The notes below the pieces were generated by a model that saw only the letters and a program-made list of their open reading frames with translations, made no database searches and was not told the DNA's origin. Of a stretch of 64,000 nt of DNA, positions 41,259-54,290 are shown in pieces; position 1 is the first letter of the stretch; each line of letters begins with the position of its first letter. The position numbers and the translations under genes are program-made. This stretch comes from Lineus longissimus. Taxonomy: Eukaryota; Nemertea; Pilidiophora; Heteronemertea; Lineidae. Location of the stretch: NCBI RefSeq assembly GCF_910592395.1, contig NC_088316.1, positions 13,144,001 through 13,208,000 on the forward strand, in the 5' to 3' direction.

Positions 41259-42388
41259 ATTTTATATATACATTAATCACGTTTGTTTTTAATTCAATTC
41301 AAGAAGGAAATACCTCGCAACGAAGTGGTACGCTGGGTACCAGGCCGTTGATGTGACACGTGTGGCAGGTATCTAAGAACGGTATCCCCGACTCTATTTT
41401 TGTTATTCCCCGGGTAATTCCGGTGAATAGGAGATGGGACTGAAACAATGGACAATTTTGAAATGAACGGCCCCTTGCCCTTTTGTGGCTGCGCTACACA
41501 AGCTTGGTTAATATTTCAAGCTCGAGACTTCTTGAAGGGCGTTGGTCATCCATCACCAATACACACACACACAATGTAAATGGCTCTGTGTGCAATATTG
41601 TGTGATTCATAGTATACCAAATATTGAAATGCTTTGACATTTTTCCAACTGATTCACTCAAAAATACACTACTGACAAAAAATATTCTCTTAATCTTAAG
41701 CCTACCTTAAGTATGTTTATATTCTTACAACAGCCGCAGGAGAAGTTTTTGTTTGGAGTGTGCACTTATCTATAACAAAATAGTATTCATGCACTGATTG
41801 AGATTATCTTTGGAGGGGGCATTTTCAGTAGATATTGCGTTTGAAGATAGATGAGCGATTGGCAAACGCCTGGACTACCATGGTAGGTATGTGCACTGAG
41901 CCCGCTGACCAGATATCCCTTTCGAGGTCCGGTTGTTGGATCCTTTTAGATACCGGGCAAGGGATCGATTCCGGATAAACGCCGAATTCATCTTGACCCC
42001 AAGGACCATGACTTCGCCTAAACACCTTCAAATGGATTGAAATAGTGATACCAATCAAGGGGAGTCTGGATGGGGTGGTACAAATGCATTTAGATGCAAC
42101 CTGCTTACATAAACCTCATGCGGTTTTTCGCTGGAAACTTTCAGATGAAATTCGAGACGGAGTCTTAACTTTCTTTTGCCGGATTTAATGGAACATAGAG
42201 GTTGTGAACAATCGGGGCTGAACAAGTAGGAGCAATGTGGATTGATGATTTGTCGTTTTCTCGCATCAGTTGGGAGTCAATTCCTTGAGTTCGTCAGCAG
42301 TATTCCTCGTTTCTAGATTTCTTAAATTCTATATATTATGGCCGCTTTCTATCCTCGTGGTTGTTTCAGGTTTGATCACACCCACGCA

Positions 42389-45300
42389 ATGAGTAAGCGA
42401 TTCACACTCTGCCTCTGCCTATTGCTGGCGTACCATGGTAAGTAACGCCTAATGGTCAATTCTCTGTAACCTGGCCACGAAAGGTTCTTACATGCTTTTG
42501 AGGCTCCACTCGGCCAGTCGAAGTCCTCGGGCAACTCAAACGCAAGAAACCACATGCCTGTGGAACCGTCCGCATTGATATATGAGGCTAACATTGACAG
42601 TCGAATCATTTTAATTCACTGAATGATGAATTGGTTAGCAGGGCATGGTTAACAAAAGGATTACCTCAGTTCTGTTGCGGGCTTGTTAGTGAAAATTGAC
42701 TATGGTCGTCGATTCAGTTAATTTACATGTACATGTGCACTGCTTTTGTCAAATCGCGTTAAAATGCTTTGCTTTTCATCATACGCTAAATATCATTTGG
42801 CCGTTGCTGCTACTGGCATTTGTTAAGCTTTCAAGCTTTGATCTCTCAATGTTAGATTGTTTGTCTGCAACTGTCATTGAAAGGAGCCCTCGGAAAGCTA
42901 AGCTTTTGCCAAATGTCTCCGCTATGCTTTACTTGACATCATACCCCGTCATTCGGTCGTTGCTGCCATTTTTTTAGCTTCCAAGCTTCGACCTCTAAAT
43001 GTTTAACTGTTCGTCTGCACCAGCCATGCCTGCCTCTGGAAGCGCAAAGTAAAGGAGGCCACGGCAAACTCGCACTAGGTATTATTACGGCGCTTTTTTG
43101 CCCAGACTGTGAGGACGGGACCATCTGCCATCACTGACCTCTTAAAGAATATGAAGTCAACTTTACAAGGAGACATGAGTCCAGGGGCGTAAGAAAAATA
43201 TGATTCAGTGCCATATCACGCCCAGTTAACAATTCTCAAAGTACCCATTCGACCATGCATACTTGCAGCTAAACACCTGAATATTTTTCTTTGGGTAAAT
43301 GTTGGTATACAGAAGCATAGTCTCGGTACTGCATATTCCTATCCCATTACAAATATTGAATAGGCCTTGGGGAAGCTTTGTACCAACCTGATCTGTCATC
43401 GTTCATTTCATAGAAAATATTGACCAAAATAGAAATCATCGTCTTTAAGCATGTTATCATGCAAATGGACTGAATGAAAATTGCAATATTCATGGAGAAG
43501 CTTACAAAGACAAAAGTTTTAGTGAAACGCATTGGTTCAGGAGCAAGTCCGAACATGATTATTCATATCTTGAAGAGTACCTCAAAAAAATATGGCTGTT
43601 TCCCCCAAAAAATACGCTGCGAGCAGGGTTCGAACCTACGCGGGGAGACCCCATTGGATTTCAAGGCCAACGCCTTAACCACTCGGCCATCGCAGCTGCT
43701 TCGAGATGACCGCAGTTTCCCCGTGACAAAATCATGTTGTCATCCGCTTCAACGCAAAGCATTCTTTTCAGTTTTGCTTGCTTATGCTGCTGGCCCAACC
43801 ATGGCACCCGCTGTGCCGGTGCTATTCAACAACAGCACCACAACTGCCCCGTCGAATGAAAATGCAAATCCATCTCGAGGTACAACCACCGCTACAAATG
43901 CCTCAACTCGTGGGCCTTCCAGCTCTCAACCTTCTACCGCGAATCCAACCACCGTCGACTCTCCCTCGACTCAGCCCAGCACCACAAACTTAACAACTCT
44001 CGGGCCAGAGAAAAATACATTTCTTACTACTACTGGTCAACCCAAGCCAAGTACCACTGGCGCTGGTGAGAAATCGTGTTGGGTGTGATAGCTTTTTTCG
44101 TGGTGGCAAGAAACTAGTGAGTTGCGTGCGTTAGAAATAGACTTCGCTGTTTGCACCGTTCTACCCACACTCACAAATTATTAATTTCTTAGCTCTCACA
44201 ACAGTTGGCGCGATAATAATTCATCAAATTCGATACTGAATGACTGTATTCGAAACTCTTTGTGATTGTGACATACGTTGGCATGAATTTAGCTAGTCCA
44301 AAATATTTTCGAATGTATAAATTAATATTTAGTCAAACACTCTCAATCAGTCCCTTTGTAATTTATAGATATATTTGACCTCCTATACACCACATACGTG
44401 TATGGTCGTCTGAAGTGAATAAATACTTCCTTCCTTACTTTTACTTACTTCATTTACTAACCCCAGTTGCGAGCAGTAGTGTCACTACTGTGAACGGGAA
44501 ACAAACAGTGACAGGCTCGCCACAAGAGGACACAGAGACACCATATTCGACCACGCCGTTCACTGACGCGCCAACCACAACACCGGAGCCAAAACCAGGT
44601 AAATCATTTGGGTCGATTCCATCGAGCCATAAACGCTAAATGTTCATCAGGATAGGACCATGTGGCTGCATCCTTGGTCTGATCACTTCAACCCATTGTC
44701 ATCCAGGTCAAAAGAACGTTTCTCGTGGTCGTTGTCAGTTGGCTACCTGGCTGTGCTGGTTGTTAAGGTTGAGAACTTGTCTTTGTCGTTTCTTGTGATT
44801 TTCCATGGTTGTGCTGATGAAAAGGAAAAGGTCCATAAACACTCGGGCCGAATCTGACACCCCTGCGCATGCATAGTGGTGGGAGAGGCAAATAATATTG
44901 GAACCGGTTCATGGAGACAATTCAGCAAGCTTTGCCTCAACTTCAAACTCTTCGACTCGCTAAATCCTGACTGTAATACAAAAACCGAAACTTTCCCCTT
45001 TCTTTACCATTAGTTCCGTATGCCTCTCCATTTCGTTTCAGATCCATGTCTCGAGGACCCGTACCCATGTGACAACGGAGGGTGGTGCATGCCTCTTGCT
45101 CGCAATGCTAGCTTTGGCTGCATTTGTAAGGGCGAGTGGACAGGGAGGACATGTGACAAGAAAAAAGGTGATCATACCGTTATCATCAATACTGCTTCTG
45201 ATTTACCATTTTGCATGATTCCAGCTGGCGTTTTTGCTTTAGTCACCGCCGCCGTACAGTACACTTGTCGCTGGTGGTTAATTACACACTGGTGCGTTTG

Positions 45301-47740
45301 TTGTCGCTTGATGATACTTTTGCCTATAACCAACTGCGCAACACGGTAATTTGAAACACCAAATACCCACTTGAGACAAGTGCCGTAGTATTGACCAAGC
45401 GGGACACAGCTCCAAGTACACACAAGTCATGTCGGGTAGAAAACCGGCCACTTAGTAAAAGATTTCATACCTACGGGTGCAATTCTTGGGAACAGTTATA
45501 AAACTCCATCGTACATGTATAAGATCTTGTTCCAAGGCCGTTTCAGGAAGTAACGTCAAACCTTTACCAATCATTGGCTAATAGACACGAAATTATTCTC
45601 TGGGCAGAGTAGGGGGAAGCCCGGGATACTAAGTATTCAGGCAGTTTTAAAGATGAATTTTGAAATTTCTTTGCCCCTTGCCCACGTTTCTTTCAGTTTG
45701 CGACTGTAACAATGGTGGTGCATGCGTTTCCTTCCAAGGTCAAAGCAGTTGCATGTGTCCTCATCAGTGGAAGGGAGAGATATGTACTTTGAAAAGAAGT
45801 AAGTTTTAATGTTCTCATACATATCGGATTACAAACTTTTCGAAGGACAACGTTAACAGCAATAGATATCTTGATAACGAGCTTTCGAATGTATCGGGTC
45901 AACTCGGATGTCGCTTCTTCACTTCTCTTAACTCCTGAATCACTTTACACATTACTTTAGTCTCCTCATGCAATCAAATTTTCACATTTTTTACTATATA
46001 AATGAATAAAATTATCCTCTTTTAAGGTATATGTGAGATGTATGAGCCGTGTAACAACAGTGCTATCTGCAGTGGTGACCATCTCCTCTATTCCTGTAGC
46101 TGTACTGAGCAGTGGACGGGGACAAACTGTTCCGAACCCAAGGGTAGGCGAAGTTCTAAATATGTGACGGTTCGGGGGGACTGGCCTCCTAGCCCTCGTC
46201 GGCAACAAGACTAGGAGAAGGAAAACTCCGATATAACACCAAAATTACTGAAGACGGAAATGCTGCGCCATGGAAACATGGCGCCTAACCACAGCATTAC
46301 GGATCTCATCACTAAATGACAGCCTGAGATTAAGAAGAAAATGTGACGGTTCAAAGAAAGTAATGAAAGTTGCCATTAACACCAACACGAAAAAATGAAA
46401 TGGACAACGTAATAATAGTAATGCAGTCAGGGGCGTAGTTAGTGACGGGTGGCAAATGATGGCTAATGATCCAACTGAATTTCCTAGGTACAAAAATATG
46501 GCAAAGCACAACTTATTAGAATGTCTCATTTCTTCTAGTGTGCTACCCGAGTAGATGCAGTGGCCATGGTCTTTGTGAGGAGATACTAAACGGGACTGAT
46601 TGGTTCTGTAACTGTTTCCGAGGGTGGAGGGGAGACACATGCAACCAACGTAAGTCCGGTCATGTGTTGGATGTTTTGGCGTCGACAAGTAATTAGTCTA
46701 CGATCCGATAGGCTTTGGAATACTGATAACACCTACGGTTGATCCTTGGCTACACTCTTAGAAATAATGGTTCTTCAGCTTTTGAAAAACCTTTTAATGG
46801 TTTCTCGGCAACACAGATATACACTACATGTACTCTTATCACGATCTCTCCTGAATTGGGGGCTAAGCGTATTTTGCATACGACCGATGAAATGTGTCCC
46901 TGTGCAACCTAGGTGTGTCGCTTGAATTTGTCTAACCTTTCTTGAGCACTACACCTTTAGCAGAATGTGGGCTATCCTTTCTCGTTTTTTCGTCCCAGAG
47001 TCAGAATGCGACCTGAAGTGCAGGCATGGTGAGTGCGTGAACGGTACAGAGACATGTGTCTGCAAGACTGGATTCAAGGGTAAATTCTGTGATTTAGGTG
47101 AGTTGGAATATCGCGCAACGTCTTGATAGTGGTCTAATGTTTTGGTGGGTAAACATATTTTTCAAGGAAGCAAACATTTCATCAAGCACTAGTACATATA
47201 AATGCAGCATCGTAGATGTTGAAGAAGATACTAGTATTACTTCATCTGCTTACACCAAGTTTGGATCGCCCATGGCCAATGTGAGAGTATTTATAAGCAC
47301 TGATTTTGACATGCTGCGTAGCATACATTTGTAATAATCGTATTCATTTTCGTCTCTTTTTAGGTATTTCAGCGAACACCAGGCCCACGGCTAGAGGTAA
47401 GAAACGACAATATCATTACGCAGCATTTATTTTCTTCTATCGAAATCCATAACTGCCAACCATCTTTATTTCATTTCTAGCACCGATGGGCCCCTGGTAC
47501 AGCTACCCAGCTTACGTAGCCCTGGCAGGGGTTGGGGTGATCATAGTGATCATGCTCTTCACCATCTGTGTGATGGCCTGGTACCTCAGGATCAGCACCA
47601 GCGACAAGCCAGACTTCCATCGGACGGCAAAAAACGACCGGGAGAAGATCATCAACAACAGACACGACAAGCCGCGAAAACAAATAGGATTTGCCTTTGA
47701 TCATGAGAACAAGATGGATGACGAAGCCATCATGTATTGA
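42389..47740 (+). CDS. Type I membrane protein: Ser/Thr-rich stalk, five EGF-like domains (10 exons, 440 aa)
   Basis: Exons: 42389-42437, 43772-44065, 44467-44598, 45042-45167, 45697-45798, 46027-46143, 46539-46649, 46999-47097, 47364-47396 and 47481-47740. All nine introns are phase 1. Exon 1 plus the start of exon 2 give a signal peptide (KRFTLCLCLLLAYH). Residues about 30-158 are rich in Thr, Ser and Pro with NxS/T sites, like an O-glycosylated mucin stalk. Exons 4-8 each encode one six-cysteine EGF-like domain (residues about 159-343); the second and fifth have a short first loop. Exon 10 encodes the membrane helix (YVALAGVGVIIVIMLFTICV, from about residue 366) and a basic cytosolic tail of about 52 residues ending DDEAIMY. 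The likely place of action is the cell surface, as an adhesion molecule, receptor or ligand. I do not recognise an orthologue; it may be lineage-specific. A tRNA-Ser lies antisense in intron 1. Confidence 0.85.
42770..43040. repeat. Degenerate tandem duplication, period about 156 bp, in EGF-gene intron 1
   Basis: CGTTGCTGC occurs at 42802 and 42958. In both copies it is followed by TTAGCT or TTAAGCTT, CAAGCTT, GACCTCT or GATCTCT, AATGTT and GTCTGCA. The copies are clearly diverged. Confidence 0.65.
43615..43696 (-). tRNA. tRNA-Ser: tRNA-Ser (anticodon TGA)
   Basis: On the minus strand the 82-base gene begins GCTGCGATGGCCGAGTGG. The seven-base acceptor stem GCTGCGA/TCGCAGC is perfect, the discriminator base is G, and the anticodon loop CTTGAAA gives anticodon TGA. 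The long variable arm (TGGGGTCTCCCCGC) is typical of serine tRNA. The A box and the B box GGTTCGAACCC are intact. CCA is not encoded and there is no intron. The gene lies antisense in intron 1 of the EGF gene, ending 75 bases before exon 2. Confidence 0.96.
46751..46900. mobile_element. CACTCTTA-family element, one end (EGF-gene intron 7)
   Basis: ACACTCTTAGAAATAATGG is followed by CAGCTTTTGAAAAACCTTTT and a CGGCAACACAGATATA stretch. This matches the terminal and internal sequence of the element at 54843-55091, read in reverse complement. The opposite terminal repeat was not found, so the copy is truncated. Its right boundary is uncertain. Confidence 0.6.
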
Positions 47741-48679
47741 TCAGGTTTAACAACAGCAACAACGATGATGACGGTGGCAGCGGCAGCAACAATTGGGATA
47801 GGTGTGACGTTTTTGGTTGAGCCGCAATTCTCAGTGTCTCTATTATTAAAGATTAGTGGAATAAGCCGGAGTGCCAAATAAGCCGCTGCGGACATAAAGA
47901 AAGGTGTACTAGTATCTGACATTCACTAAGCAATGAGCGTAATGCGCGCTTAGAAATGGGCATTGCAACACCTTATCGCAAAAGAACATAGTCGTGACAA
48001 TGATGGCAACGTGAAAGGCCTTCTCCGTTCGTTAAAAAGATTTTAAAGTATTGAAATAGTTAGGCATTATTGCATTAGAGCCTTTTTGCTCCCATGTATG
48101 GCATATGTTTGGCGGCGTTCTTGTCCTATTTTTTGAATGTTTTCATTTGATATGATATATAGCCTGCTTTCATCATCGCTTAAAAGTATAGTAGTAAGAC
48201 AATAATGTAATGCGGTCGCTGTATCGACTCCCGTCACGTTCCCGTCATGTTGCCATCAAGAAACTGTAAACTTCACATCGAAGAGAAGTTCTTTTGCAAC
48301 GCACTGCCACAGAACCTCTCTGTTGATGAAAGGTGACGGAAGTCGTTGGATCACCCGCATTTTTATCGAATTTTGGTATTCGTTGCATAGTGACAGAAGT
48401 TGTATTTTTCTGGTCAGATTAGATTAAAGCATTCGGCATTGTGACAATCGGCGTAGTGTTGACCTTTTTTCTACTGATTTTCGTACCCCCCCCCCCCCCC
48501 CTCGAAATACTCTGCGACCGCTCCTGAGTAGTTCATTAGTTATCGAAAACATGTAGGCAGCAAAAATCGCTAAATCACTATTCAATTCAATTCAACTTTA
48601 TTCTACAAGTACATGAAGGTATGAGGAGATTATTACATTTTCTTACATGATAATTCGAACAGAAAAGTACAAATAATAG
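47741..48679. other. Spacer after the EGF gene
   Basis: This holds the probable 3' UTR of the EGF gene, with weak ATTAAA signals at 47845 and 48423, and a run of 16 cytosines at 48486-48501. No coding exon or RNA gene was seen. Confidence 0.45.
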
Positions 48680-48902
48680 TTAAAGGAGTACGCCGTTCGT
48701 AATTACTTGTGGTCCAGGAAAATAGAAATGCATTTATTTACACACAATGCCGTAGTATCATGCATACGGATTTGCTAAAACTCGGTATTCGTATATCTGC
48801 CGACAGAACACCATTGTTGAAATCTATATTCAGAATGCATATAAACAATTTTGAAAATTTCAAATTCCAAAAATATTTAACGAACGGCGTATATGCCTTT
48901 AA
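48680..48902. mobile_element. TTAA-flanked inverted-repeat element, family A
   Basis: TTAA at 48680 is followed by AGGAGTACGCCGTTCG. At the other end CGAACGGCGTATATGCCT runs to a second TTAA at 48899-48902. The ends are inverted copies apart from a two-base insertion and a mismatch, and the whole is about 220 bp without coding capacity. Flanking TTAA suggests a piggyBac-like target site, although the termini are not the classic piggyBac CCC. Another copy of this end lies at 51530. Confidence 0.6.
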
Positions 48903-49218
48903 AGATAATGTGTACAGGTATAATACCCTACATGAAGTGCTCCGTACCAGGTTCAATGGGTCAAAACTCAGTCGTATAATGGCCAGCTGCCAGCCAATAC
49001 ATCGGTCCTTACAATACAATGCATACCCAAACAAGTGCATGTGGTCACTATTGAGAATTGGGTCTTTTCATCGTCTGGGACATCCATCTTTATCAGTTAT
49101 TCTGTGGTTCAACTTCACACGTTCGCGCAATCCGGTTGAATCAAGGCTCCTGACAAGGCTTTAGCCCTTGAAGCTTGGAAATTTTCGCACGGCAATCACG
49201 TGATCATTGCATCCAGGG

Positions 49219-50937
<1,719 letters not shown>

Positions 50938-51167
50938 GAGTTCGACAACTGACCAGTCAAAAACACTCTGACTCTTAGGTTCCACGGACTTCATATTTCG
51001 AATGTTTTAACTGCCCTTTTTTGTCATATCCAGCGTAGTTTATTTTTTCTTAAAAGAACAGTTATAACTCCTTTCTAAAGAATTTTCTAACGAAACTGAG
51101 AATGTGTCATTAAACCGTTTTATGTTATTCCCAGACTATACCGCAATATGGGAGCCATGCATGCATG

Positions 51168-51173
51168 AATAAA
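51168..51173 (+). terminator. Poly(A) signal of the cytidine deaminase gene
   Basis: AATAAA lies 231 bases after the stop codon and is followed by a T-rich stretch. It is the first canonical signal downstream of the gene. Confidence 0.55.
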
Positions 51174-51363
51174 GACATTTTTCTCCAACCAACCCATGGG
51201 AACAGGAACGATGAACACTAACTATCATGACCCTAGTTGTTCTTGGATTCCTGTCTCGCCGGTATTGATTTGTTCGTGCTTCCAAGTCGATATCAATAAA
51301 AAAAAACATTCAATTTTTAAATTCTCGACCTTCGAGTTGTTCTTTCCTCATGTCTGCACCTTC

Positions 51364-51426
51364 TCCCTTAAATTCATGTCTTTTTAAATTCATGTATTTT
51401 TAAATAGTTTACATGAATTTAAGGGA
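51364..51426. repeat. Inverted repeat, 16-bp perfect arms
   Basis: TCCCTTAAATTCATGT at 51364-51379 is the exact reverse complement of ACATGAATTTAAGGGA at 51411-51426. The 31-base loop contains a further AAATTCATGT copy. It lies about 190 bases after the poly(A) signal of the cytidine deaminase gene. Confidence 0.85.
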
Positions 51427-51529
51427 AAGTGGAAGATTATAGACACTGGCATGATCAGCAGCCGCCCGACTTCCATTACATTAATGACATACTATGTACA
51501 TGTATTCCTGACTCACGATTAATAAGATG

Positions 51530-51548
51530 CGAACGGCGTACCCCTTAA
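51530..51548. mobile_element. Family A element end (fragment)
   Basis: CGAACGGCGTACCCC followed by TTAA is nearly identical, in inverse orientation, to the left end of the element at 48680. No partner end was found upstream, so this is a remnant. Its TTAA is also the left TTAA of the neighbouring family B element. Confidence 0.5.
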
Positions 51549-51867
51549 AGCGAACTGGAACCGCCGAGCGATTTATTCAACTTTTCGACTTTCACCGTCC
51601 GAGAAAGTCGAGTTCAGATTTGTAGCTCCGCCCCCAGTGCCCGAGCATGCGCAGTTCAATTTGTTATTATTGAGAATCATGTGAGAATCACGTGAGTCAT
51701 GCGATCTTTCATTCATGAATTTTCGTAGTAAATTCCATAGTAGTGACGTCACTGAATGATTGACAGCTAGGCGCCATGTTTCATTCATGCCTCGCTCTGA
51801 TCACCCGATACGCGGGAAATGAAAACGAGATCATACGAACTGGCTTGGCGGTTCCAGTTCGCTTTAA
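51545..51867. mobile_element. TTAA-flanked inverted-repeat element, family B (323 bp including TTAA)
   Basis: The ends are perfect inverted repeats. After TTAA the left end reads AGCGAACTGGAACCGCC, and the right end is its exact complement before the second TTAA at 51864-51867. Including TTAA and two outer bases, 23 bases (51543-51565 and 51847-51869) match without error. The interior has no long open frame, so it is a non-autonomous element. The TTAA flanks are what piggyBac-type integration leaves. The perfect ends suggest recent activity. Confidence 0.8.
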
Positions 51868-51869
51868 GG

Positions 51870-52429
51870 TATTGTTTGGGAATCACGCTCATGTCTCTAC
51901 TTCCTCATTATATCATTGGGCCTCTGGCTGTAAGTTGATCACCTCACAAGAGCAATTTCGACTGTGTTGCGCCGCGATTAGTTTTAATGGCTCATCATGC
52001 ACATCACACGAGATTGCTGCGCGTGCATGTAGCCATTCCCCGGTGGTCTTCCATAAAAAATCCTACACGTTTGAAAACCGGACCTCGACAGCGATCACTC
52101 GATGTTGTCGGGGTCCGTTTTCGAACTTGTCTTATTTCTCGACTAAAGATTATTGATGCCTCCGTATCCATAACTATCCACTATCGAAATATTACACACA
52201 CTGGGATCCTGAATTAAGATATACTTAACTACATGTAGCTAATCGCTTTGGTAATGTTTTTGGTGTGTGTATGTAGCCTGGTACTACCGACCCAGGCGTT
52301 CAGAGGCGTTACTCTGGCAAGGGTAATTGCTTGACCATACAGTCCTTTGAATTAATTGGTCATAACAATGTAGAAAAAGTAATCTGATCAAGAGTGAACA
52401 TTTTGTTAGCCTTTGCTTTCATGACGCTG
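51870..52429. other. Spacer downstream of the GPCR gene
   Basis: No coding exon was recognised. This should contain the 3' UTR of the minus-strand GPCR gene, but I found no canonical AATAAA on that strand close to its stop codon. Confidence 0.4.
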
Positions 52430-53389
52430 TTATGATGGTACATGTAAAAGTGATCGAAGATCCCCCTTAAACTTGGCGCTGCTCCCCAAGTAGAGGCAGA
52501 AATTGATCGCATTACTCACTACGCAGAGCACGAAGCCTATCTCGAACGATAGCGCCCTGGCGGCTGGGTTCGAAACAAGGACGTCGCCCAAGCAGCACCG
52601 CCAAGCCATGGAGTCAATCGTGTAAGGCAGAATAAGAATAAGCAAAGAGGTCGCAACAACCACCAACATCACTGTCAAATTCCTTTCCTTCTTTGAACGA
52701 GATTTTTTACCAGTGCTGGTGTCGCCTATGACATCAGACCTACTTTGACTTAGGCTAATTATAATGGCAATGTTCAGCATGAATAAAAGCCCAAGCGGAA
52801 TTATGACGTCGACGACTGCGTTAAGGATGTCAAAGACTAAAAGGTACCATTCTAGAACCACCGGTATTTTACAATATGTAAGGGTACCCGATCCATCCTG
52901 TTGTGTAGAACGAAATGCATTTGGTATGTAGATAATGATGTGTAAAAGCACGTTCGCCGAAACTAGAACCCTTGCTCGCTTCATCGTGCACCACAAGTTT
53001 GCTTTGAGGGGAAATTTCACAACAATGAATCGGTCAAGAGCAACAGTAGTTATTAGCCAAATCGAAATGTTAAAGGAAACCATCCCAAGGAAAAATTGCA
53101 ACACGCAAAGAAAATCTCCTGCGGGGTGATTGCTGATGATATTTGGTAGCAGCTTCAAGATGAATCCAGGAAGCAGGTTCGTTACAAGAGATTGTGTGTC
53201 TGAAATCGCCAAGATTTTGAAATAGAAAGACATGACGTTTGATCGGTTACTGGGTAAATTCATGACGAGAAAGCTGAGTGTATTTCCAACCAGCCCAAAC
53301 AGAATTACCACTGGGTATACGTACATTTGAATGTAGGATGTTACCTCCGAAAGTGGAGAGACCATCTCCGGGCTGTGTAACGTCACCAT
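52430..53389 (-). CDS. Rhodopsin-class G-protein-coupled receptor, probable peptide receptor (319 aa, intronless)
   Basis: The frame has seven hydrophobic segments in class A order. TM1 has GNTLSF (residues 35-40). TM2 follows LAISDTQSL. TM3 has C95, which should pair with C173 in the second extracellular loop, and ends in D119-R120-F121 in place of DRY. A basic third cytoplasmic loop with GKKSRSKKERN precedes TM6. TM7 has NFCLY (N296-Y300) in place of NPxxY. These variants resemble the divergent FMRFamide-receptor-like expansions of marine invertebrates; the ligand is unknown. The frame stays open 11 codons upstream but with no ATG there. I chose the ATG at 53389, which has a strong GCCATGG context. 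The product should couple to G proteins at the plasma membrane. The lack of introns, unlike its neighbours, suggests retroposition or a family of intronless receptors. Confidence 0.88.
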   Translation of the reverse strand: MVTLHSPEMVSPLSEVTSYIQMYVYPVVILFGLVGNTLSFLVMNLPSNRSNVMSFYFKILAISDTQSLVTNLLPGFILKLLPNIISNHPAGDFLCVLQFFLGMVSFNISIWLITTVALDRFIVVKFPLKANLWCTMKRARVLVSANVLLHIIIYIPNAFRSTQQDGSGTLTYCKIPVVLEWYLLVFDILNAVVDVIIPLGLLFMLNIAIIISLSQSRSDVIGDTSTGKKSRSKKERNLTVMLVVVATSLLILILPYTIDSMAWRCCLGDVLVSNPAARALSFEIGFVLCVVSNAINFCLYLGSSAKFKGDLRSLLHVPS

Positions 53390-54290
53390 GGCCGCCGCTG
53401 CACCCGAATAGGACTTTTCCAAATGGTATTATATTCCAAGCGTTCACTTCTTGTCTCGTGTCTGTCAAGAAACCGCTGCTCTCTGCATGCTGTCAGGCCT
53501 GCACCTTTTATGTCTAAAATTGAAGACTGCGGCCGCCCTATTAGAAAAGCTCATCCCGCCTTGGAAGAGTAATAGATCCTGGAGAATGGGTTATTCAAGT
53601 GCAGAGCGAACGCCAAGAAACGTAAAACGCATTCAGACCAAAACAAACTTAACACAGTTTTAACACCACCGCCGATAATATTTCATCATTTCGTGTGATA
53701 TATTAGCCTACATTAGAAACATTGCTGAGTTAACGACAGTTCGGTGCCAGCAAAAATAGTGCAGTGAGTGCGAACAATACGATTTTGTTGCAGTTATCAG
53801 TGAGACAGGAGTCGGTGTCCCGCAGGAACTTAAATGGTTTGACCCATCTCTTTCCCAGAGTCATTCACTTTCACTCCGGCTCCTAGTTGTACTTGCATCT
53901 CGCAACGATTATCAGCGGACAAAGGAAGTATTCTTGCATGAAGCCGTCATTCAAACATACATAATTGTCATTAATATTCGGTGAGAATATGGCATATCAA
54001 ATCATACCGGATCACATTAACAAGTCTCTTCGGCTCGCAAATAGCTCAATGATGATATCATATTCCCTTCAGCGGAGTGTCATAATGACTACGATTATAA
54101 TGGCTCGGACGCAGAATTGTCGATGGAGACGAGTTTTTAGCACATCATTTATAGTAATTGGAGGTGTCTTCTGCCAGCAATGTTACACTGTCGCTTCAAT
54201 TCTAAATGTACATTCTGTGTAATGATTTCTGTCTCGCTTGCCAATGTTTTTGGCTCATGACGTTTCAATCAAAATGTTTGTGTCCATTTT
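53390..54290. other. Spacer between the GPCR and LRR genes
   Basis: Both flanking genes are on the minus strand. This interval must hold the GPCR promoter and leader and the LRR-gene 3' UTR. Only short open frames without domain character are seen. Confidence 0.45.

Larger units (their letters stand above)
38322..42388 (+). other. Probable ARHGAP6 3' UTR and spacer
   Basis: No coding exon was found between the ARHGAP6 stop and the next gene. Possible poly(A) signals AATAAA lie at 41171 and 41253, so the 3' UTR may be up to about 2.9 kb long. Two short inverted repeats lie within it, at 39193-39215 and 39700-39733. The acceptor-like TTGTTTCAG ending at 42369 may mark a leader exon of the next gene. 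Confidence 0.4.

Noticed and set aside
53390-53422. Eleven extra codons at the GPCR N-terminus
   Set aside because: The frame is open but begins at TTG with a stop just before it. The ATG at 53389 has a strong context.
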